Positions 8,298-11,025 of a stretch of 11,025 nucleotides of DNA are shown here, in pieces. A program made the translations under genes and the position numbers. The DNA comes from Ignavibacteria bacterium (GTDB lineage Bacteria > Bacteroidota > Ignavibacteria > Kapaibacteriales > UBA4661): positions 1 through 11,025 of the forward strand of contig JAAFHM010000125.1 in the NCBI GenBank assembly GCA_013298375.1. The letters run 5' to 3'. The notes under the pieces were generated by a model, which was not told the origin of the DNA, ran no database searches, and saw only the letters and a list, made by a program, of their open reading frames with translations. Position 1 is the first letter of the stretch; each line of letters opens with the position of its first letter.

Positions 8298-8577
8298 AGT
8301 TTTTTGAGTGATAAAGTGAGCAAAACTAAAAGAGATTAAAAATTGCACTTGCCCTCCACGTCAAAGGTGAGCAACAACTTGATATCAACACTCTTTGATG
8401 TTTGGTATATATGGCATCCTTGCTGAGTATATTCAACAGCAATTTTTCTTTGACAAAGAGGCAACAGGCGAAAACACAAGTAATGGCTGGAATAAACAAT
8501 CAAAAATCTTGTATTAGAGAGTCTAAACCCCAAGTCTCTCTTTTTGACAAGGTGTTTTCTCACAAAAGCCTTTCACG
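8298..8577. other. Intergenic stretch with no convincing gene
   Basis: This AT-rich 280-bp stretch separates the Asp-box gene from the MITE-like element. Short frames on both strands (up to about 75 codons) have no signal peptide, domain or family resemblance. Apart from the possible -7 element at 8321-8328, nothing is recognisable. It may hold regulatory sequence for the Asp-box gene. Confidence 0.5.
8321..8328 (-). promoter_or_regulatory. Possible Bacteroidota-type -7 element upstream of the Asp-box gene
   Basis: On the minus strand this reads TAGTTTTG, an exact match to the TAnnTTTG -7 consensus known for Bacteroidota, ending 23 bp before the ATG at 8297. No good -33 TTTG/TTG box is seen at the expected spacing, so the call is tentative. 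Confidence 0.3.
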
Positions 8578-8588
8578 CCTGTGTTTAT
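8578..8588 (+). repeat. Target-site duplication flanking the MITE, left copy
   Basis: CCTGTGTTTAT here is repeated exactly at 8724-8734, just outside the opposite terminal repeat. The last T can also count as the first base of the terminal repeat, so the duplication is 10 or 11 bp. Confidence 0.75.
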
Positions 8589-8723
8589 AGGACAATCGCA
8601 TGAAAACTTCAAACCCGCATCAAATCAGCATTCCAATATCATCAGTGTTTGTCGTTTAACGTGTAGAGACAAGGCAATGCCTTGTCTCTACGGCATAGAT
8701 TTTTTTTTCATGCGATTGCCCTA
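8588..8723. mobile_element. MITE-like non-autonomous element (about 136 bp)
   Basis: The outer 19 bp form inverted repeats: TAGGACAATCGCATGAAAA at 8588-8606, and the reverse complement of 8705-8723, TAGGGCAATCGCATGAAAA, which differs at one base. A direct repeat of 10-11 bp (8578-8588 and 8724-8734) flanks the element, as expected for a transposition target duplication. The interior has no coding capacity and contains a 29-bp perfect palindrome. A duplication of this length fits IS4-type transposases among others; the mobilising family is not identified. The element lies between the Asp-box gene and the 3' end of the beta-barrel gene and could act as a transcript-end hairpin. Confidence 0.75.
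8663..8691. repeat. Perfect 29-bp palindrome nested in the MITE
   Basis: The arms are GTAGAGACAAGGCA (8663-8676) and its exact reverse complement (8678-8691), around a single A. As RNA it would fold into a long stem with a tight loop. Similar GTAGAGAC palindromes are familiar as dispersed repeats in other bacterial genomes (from memory), so it may be a second small element inserted into the first. Confidence 0.85.
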
Positions 8724-8734
8724 CCTGTGTTTAT
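8724..8734 (+). repeat. Target-site duplication flanking the MITE, right copy
   Basis: This is the exact copy of the 11 bp at 8578-8588. It lies 21 bp beyond the stop codon of the beta-barrel gene (8756-8758, minus strand). Confidence 0.75.
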
Positions 8735-8755
8735 CGGCAATTTGCCAAAGTAAAC

Positions 8756-9397
8756 TTAATCATTTTGAAAATTCAGCGCATACGACACACCGACATTCAA
8801 ACTAGCATACGAAAACGGCACATAGCCCGCAACAAGCGCTATCAACTTGAGCGAAGCGTCAAAATCTAAGCCCGGTTGCAAAGGATAGCGTATGCCCGCT
8901 TTTGGAGTCACGGCAAGGTTGACTGAAGCAGTTTGCGATCCCTCTGGTCTGATATTGCCACCGGCGATAAAATATGTACCGACTTCCATCCCAACATACG
9001 GCTGTAAGCCTGTAACAGCAAAGTTATAGCGCAGTCCGCCAGTGAAGGCGAAGTTCAGCAAAGGATTATCTTTAAAATAAAACGAGTTCAAGATTGGAAA
9101 TGAGCCATCGGCGTTTTGACGACGGAAATAGCCATTGCTAATAACTCCGACAGCGCCAGAAACGGAGAGAAACAGCGCACGGTCAAATTTGTAGTAATAG
9201 TTGACCGCCCCACCAATGCCAACGCCAACATCTCTCAACGTCAGTCTTTGTCCATCCGAAGCGGTTGCGGTCGCATCGAACGTATATTGCGGACCGACTT
9301 CAATACCGATTTGATGTGTCCAACGCCCTGTTTGCGCGGCGACATTGCCACAAAGGGAAAGTATCCCGACAAAACTCCACAGAATAAATGTTTTCAT
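8756..9397 (-). CDS. Small outer-membrane beta-barrel protein
   Basis: This 213-aa protein has a signal peptide (MKTFILWSFVGILSLCGNVAAQ, cleavage probably near residue 21-22). It is followed by alternating amphipathic strands rich in G, Y and F (HQIGIEVGPQYTF, VGIGGAVNYYYKF, LNFAFTGGLRYNF, LQPYVGMEVGTYF, VSYALNF). This resembles eight-stranded OmpX/OmpA-like or generic 'porin family' barrels of Bacteroidota. It has no OmpA peptidoglycan-binding domain and no T9SS tail. The start ATG at 9397 fits the signal peptide exactly. The cysteine at 16 is not in a good lipobox, so a lipoprotein is unlikely. It lies 48 bp after the arginase stop in the same direction; whether it shares that transcript is unclear. 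Its ligand or role cannot be told from the sequence. Confidence 0.8.
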   Translation of the reverse strand: MKTFILWSFVGILSLCGNVAAQTGRWTHQIGIEVGPQYTFDATATASDGQRLTLRDVGVGIGGAVNYYYKFDRALFLSVSGAVGVISNGYFRRQNADGSFPILNSFYFKDNPLLNFAFTGGLRYNFAVTGLQPYVGMEVGTYFIAGGNIRPEGSQTASVNLAVTPKAGIRYPLQPGLDFDASLKLIALVAGYVPFSYASLNVGVSYALNFQND

Positions 9398-9445
9398 AGT
9401 ACACTAAAAAATACGGTGATAAAAAATAAGGAGAGTGATTATCCA

Positions 9446-10363
9446 TTACAAAATTCGCTTACCCATACAGGAACTTACGACATCAATAGCAAAAACGGCA
9501 GTGCTGTTGCGGGTATCCAAAATTGGATTAACTTCGGTAACATCCAACGAAGCAACCATGCGGGTTTCAGCAAGGTATTCCATGATAAAATGTGCCTCGC
9601 GGAAGGAGAGTCCGCCCGGCACCGGCGTACCGACACCCGGGGCAACAAGTGGGTCAACGCTGTCCAAATCAAAGCTCACATGAAGATGGTCAACGTGCGG
9701 GCGTAATTGTTCGACCACTTCAGCAATAATGGGATAAATTCCGCGTTTGTCAATGTCGAACATCGTGTACGCATTGATGCCGAGTTGCTTGATAAGCGCC
9801 ACTTCGCCTTTGTCAAGGTCGCGGGCTGCGATAATGACGACGTTCTCCGGCTGTACTTTCACAAAATCGCCACCGATAGACTTGAGTGTTGCATCGCCAT
9901 GCCCCATTGCCACAGCAAGTGGCATTCCATGAATATTGCCGGACGGCGTTGTTTCGGGCGTGTTCATATCGGCATGAGCATCAATCCACACAACGCCCAA
10001 ACGTTTGCCAGTCCGCTTGCAATGTGCCGCCACGCCGCCAAGTGAGCCAATGCCCATTGAATGGTCGCCACCCAAAATAAGCGGGAAGCGCTTTGCGTCC
10101 AATGCCGCTTCGACGCGCTCGGCTAAAATCGTTGTTGCGCGGGCAATTTCTTTCAAGAATTTGAGGTTTGACGCGCCTTCGTCCTCGACTTCTAGGGCAT
10201 GGACAGGAATATCGCCTTCATCGGTAACGGTATAGCCGAGTGATTCCAGTCGGCTCGTCATCCCTGCAATGCGCAATGCCGAAGGTCCCATATCAACACC
10301 GCGTCGTCCCGCGCCTAAATCGCTGGGATAGCCGATGATTTGTACATGATGATGCTTACTCAT
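9446..10363 (-). CDS. rocF: Arginase (L-arginine amidinohydrolase)
   Basis: This 305-aa ureohydrolase should split L-arginine into L-ornithine and urea with a two-manganese centre in the cytoplasm. All the family signatures are present: GGDHS (98-102, His101), DAHAD (128-132), SGNIHGMP (141-148, with the likely proton-relay His145), SFDLDSVDP (230-238, Asp232 and Asp234) and EVNP (277-280). The GAGRRGVDMGP stretch at 18-27 and the length (about 300) are typical of true bacterial arginases rather than agmatinases or formiminoglutamases. Substrate is still a family inference. The ATG at 10363 gives the usual N-terminus. Period-7 repeats run up to the start codon. It lies 60 bp downstream of acpS. 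No urease or ornithine-using gene is adjacent, so it could serve arginine catabolism or ornithine/polyamine supply. Confidence 0.93.
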   Translation of the reverse strand: MSKHHHVQIIGYPSDLGAGRRGVDMGPSALRIAGMTSRLESLGYTVTDEGDIPVHALEVEDEGASNLKFLKEIARATTILAERVEAALDAKRFPLILGGDHSMGIGSLGGVAAHCKRTGKRLGVVWIDAHADMNTPETTPSGNIHGMPLAVAMGHGDATLKSIGGDFVKVQPENVVIIAARDLDKGEVALIKQLGINAYTMFDIDKRGIYPIIAEVVEQLRPHVDHLHVSFDLDSVDPLVAPGVGTPVPGGLSFREAHFIMEYLAETRMVASLDVTEVNPILDTRNSTAVFAIDVVSSCMGKRIL

Positions 10364-10395
10364 AAACGTATGAACGATAAAGTATGAAGGATAAA
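10361..10395 (-). repeat. Period-7 tandem repeat at the arginase start
   Basis: Read on the minus strand, 10395-10361 is five consecutive 7-mers: TTTATCC, TTCATAC, TTTATCG, TTCATAC, GTTTATG. The last contains the ATG of arginase. The array resembles the one at 10872-10906, before acpS. It could be a short tandemly repeated sequence or a promoter/leader feature. No Shine-Dalgarno sequence is seen in it. Confidence 0.65.
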
Positions 10396-10423
10396 AAGGA
10401 GAGGCAGTCTCTTCCCAAGCCGA

Positions 10424-10852
10424 CTAACTCGCTGTTGCTGCATGGTCTCTCGTCGCTTGCGTCCGGCGAAGAAGCGCCTCGTCATCGGTCTCAATGGCAA
10501 CCATTGCTAAAGCGCTTTCGGAAGTATGGGAGAGCGAGACGTGCAGCGTGCATGAGCCATATTTTTCAGCAATTTTTCCCGACAAACGCAAGATGGGTTC
10601 GCCGCTACGCCGTTTCACAACCTCAACGGAAGTCCACGTCATATCGCCCGTCAGCCCCGTACCGATGGCTTTGCTGAAGGCTTCTTTTGCCGCAAAGCGG
10701 GCTGCATAGTGCTGGAAGGAATATTTTTGTGCATCGCAGTAACGACGCTCCTCTTCGGTGTAAATTCGCCGCATAAAGCGTTCACCTTACTTTTCCAATG
10801 CCTCTTGAATCCTCGAAACGAGGACAATATCTGTGCCGATGCCGAGAATCAT
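10424..10852 (-). pseudogene. acpS: Holo-[acyl-carrier-protein] synthase with an in-frame TAA at codon 22
   Basis: AcpS transfers 4'-phosphopantetheine from CoA to the serine of acyl carrier protein, activating fatty-acid synthesis. The true N-terminus is at 10852: MILGIGTDIVLVSRIQEALEK, carrying the metal-binding Asp8, and then TAA (10789-10787). The same frame continues at once with GERFMRRIYTEEE. Relatives commonly have an aromatic residue followed by GERF at this point, so a Tyr codon (TAC or TAT) changed to TAA is the simplest reading. Downstream are RFAAKEAFSKAIGTG (Glu57) and the C-terminal VSLSHTSESALAMV. The whole frame is 142 codons, close to the usual 120-140. Restart at the ATG at 10774 would give 116 aa lacking Asp8, probably inactive. 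It may be a decayed copy, a recoded stop or a sequence error. An IS66-like element lies 91 bp upstream. Confidence 0.85.
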
Positions 10853-10871
10853 GGGTAGTAACGAGGGTGAT

Positions 10872-10906
10872 GAGCAAAGTATGAAGTATAAATGATAAAG
10901 TATGAA
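10872..10906 (-). repeat. Period-7 tandem repeat upstream of acpS
   Basis: Read on the minus strand, 10906-10872 is five 7-mers: TTCATAC, TTTATCA, TTTATAC, TTCATAC, TTTGCTC. A 14-bp stretch, CTTCATACTTTATC, is identical to one in the arginase array. The array lies 20-54 bp before the acpS ATG at 10852, in a promoter-like position. Confidence 0.65.
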
Positions 10907-10943
10907 GTCAGAAAGCCTCTTCAGCACTTGTCCTAGATTTTTC

Positions 10944-11025
10944 GTAACTGGTCAGGTATCTCCTTCCGACGGCTGAGGAGTGCGAGAACGCTGCCGTCGG
11001 AAGGTTTTCCCGGTACTGTTTTTTT
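10944..11025 (+). mobile_element. Left end of a second IS66-like copy (partial, runs off the right edge)
   Basis: GTAACTGGTCAGGT (10944-10957) is the exact reverse complement of the terminus at 111-124. Sequence internal to it differs from that at the left edge, so this is the opposite end of the same or a closely related element, lying in the same orientation as the left copy. The expected 8-bp flanking duplicate is GATTTTTC (10936-10943). No transposase codons are visible before the window ends. Confidence 0.65.
10962..11004 (+). terminator. Strong stem-loop inside the IS end, possibly blocking read-through
   Basis: CCTTCCGACGGC (10962-10973) pairs perfectly with GCCGTCGGAAGG (10993-11004) around a 19-nt loop and is followed by TTTT. 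Hairpins just inside IS ends can stop transcription entering from the flank or shield the transposase start in RNA. The T-run is short, so terminator activity is inferred. Confidence 0.5.

Noticed and set aside
8336..8563. 75-codon minus-strand frame upstream of the Asp-box gene
   Set aside because: It has no signal peptide or domain, it overlaps the likely promoter region, and its composition looks like non-coding AT-rich DNA.
8663..8691. Palindrome as part of a CRISPR array
   Set aside because: It is a single occurrence with no spacer-repeat periodicity and no cas genes nearby.
9116..9706. 196-codon + strand open frame spanning the end of arginase and the beta-barrel gene
   Set aside because: It overlaps two well-supported minus-strand genes and has no family resemblance.
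10424..10774. Intact 116-aa acpS starting at the ATG at 10774
   Set aside because: This start omits the GIGTDIV segment that is plainly encoded just upstream in the same frame, so the short form is a truncated reading of an interrupted gene.
125..10943. Whole region as a defence island
   Set aside because: Only one dead restriction-modification fragment is present. The remaining genes are signalling, envelope and metabolic genes without defence signatures.

Overview
The window looks like a piece of chromosome from the Bacteroidota/Chlorobi side of the tree, possibly a Kapabacteria- or Ignavibacteria-like lineage. Three things point there: two secreted proteins with type IX secretion (T9SS) sorting domains (FPNP...SGVYVVRV type), a Bacteroidota-style Reg_prop/Y_Y_Y sensor kinase, and start codons without a convincing Shine-Dalgarno sequence. 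This placement is inferred from gene content, not from a marker-gene phylogeny.

Layout, left to right. Positions 1-124 are the right end of an IS66-like insertion sequence (transposase C-terminus on the + strand, then its terminal inverted repeat). It abuts, at base 125, a truncated MmeI-like (type IIL) restriction-modification gene that survives only as its D-X9-E-x-K nuclease segment (125-409). All remaining genes lie on the minus strand. In transcription order (high to low coordinates) they are: acpS, carrying an in-frame TAA at codon 22 (10852-10424); an arginase (10363-9446); a small outer-membrane beta-barrel protein (9397-8756); a gene-poor 458-bp gap holding a MITE-like element (8588-8723); a BNR/Asp-box T9SS protein (8297-7050); a delta-60-repeat T9SS protein (6954-5410); a large membrane sensor kinase with 14 Reg_prop repeats (5337-1723); and a REC-histidine kinase protein (1671-517). 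At the right edge (10944-11025) a second IS66-like end begins. Its outer 14 bp match the left copy exactly, and it is followed by a 12-bp-stem hairpin.

How the genes may work together. The two T9SS proteins and the beta-barrel protein form an envelope/secretion group. The large kinase reads the periplasm through two predicted beta-propellers and sits 42-51 bp upstream of a second kinase whose N-terminus is a receiver, so the pair may form a phosphorelay whose output lies elsewhere. Arginase and AcpS are metabolic genes. Degenerate 7-bp tandem repeats occur upstream of both, running up to the arginase start and lying 20-54 bp before acpS.

The most unusual observations are the acpS nonsense codon, the MITE with a nested perfect palindrome and a 10-11 bp target duplication, the period-7 repeats before two neighbouring genes, and two IS66-like ends in the same orientation bracketing about 10.8 kb. 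I found no CRISPR array, tRNA or rRNA. I did not find a clear candidate for an entirely new multi-gene system.
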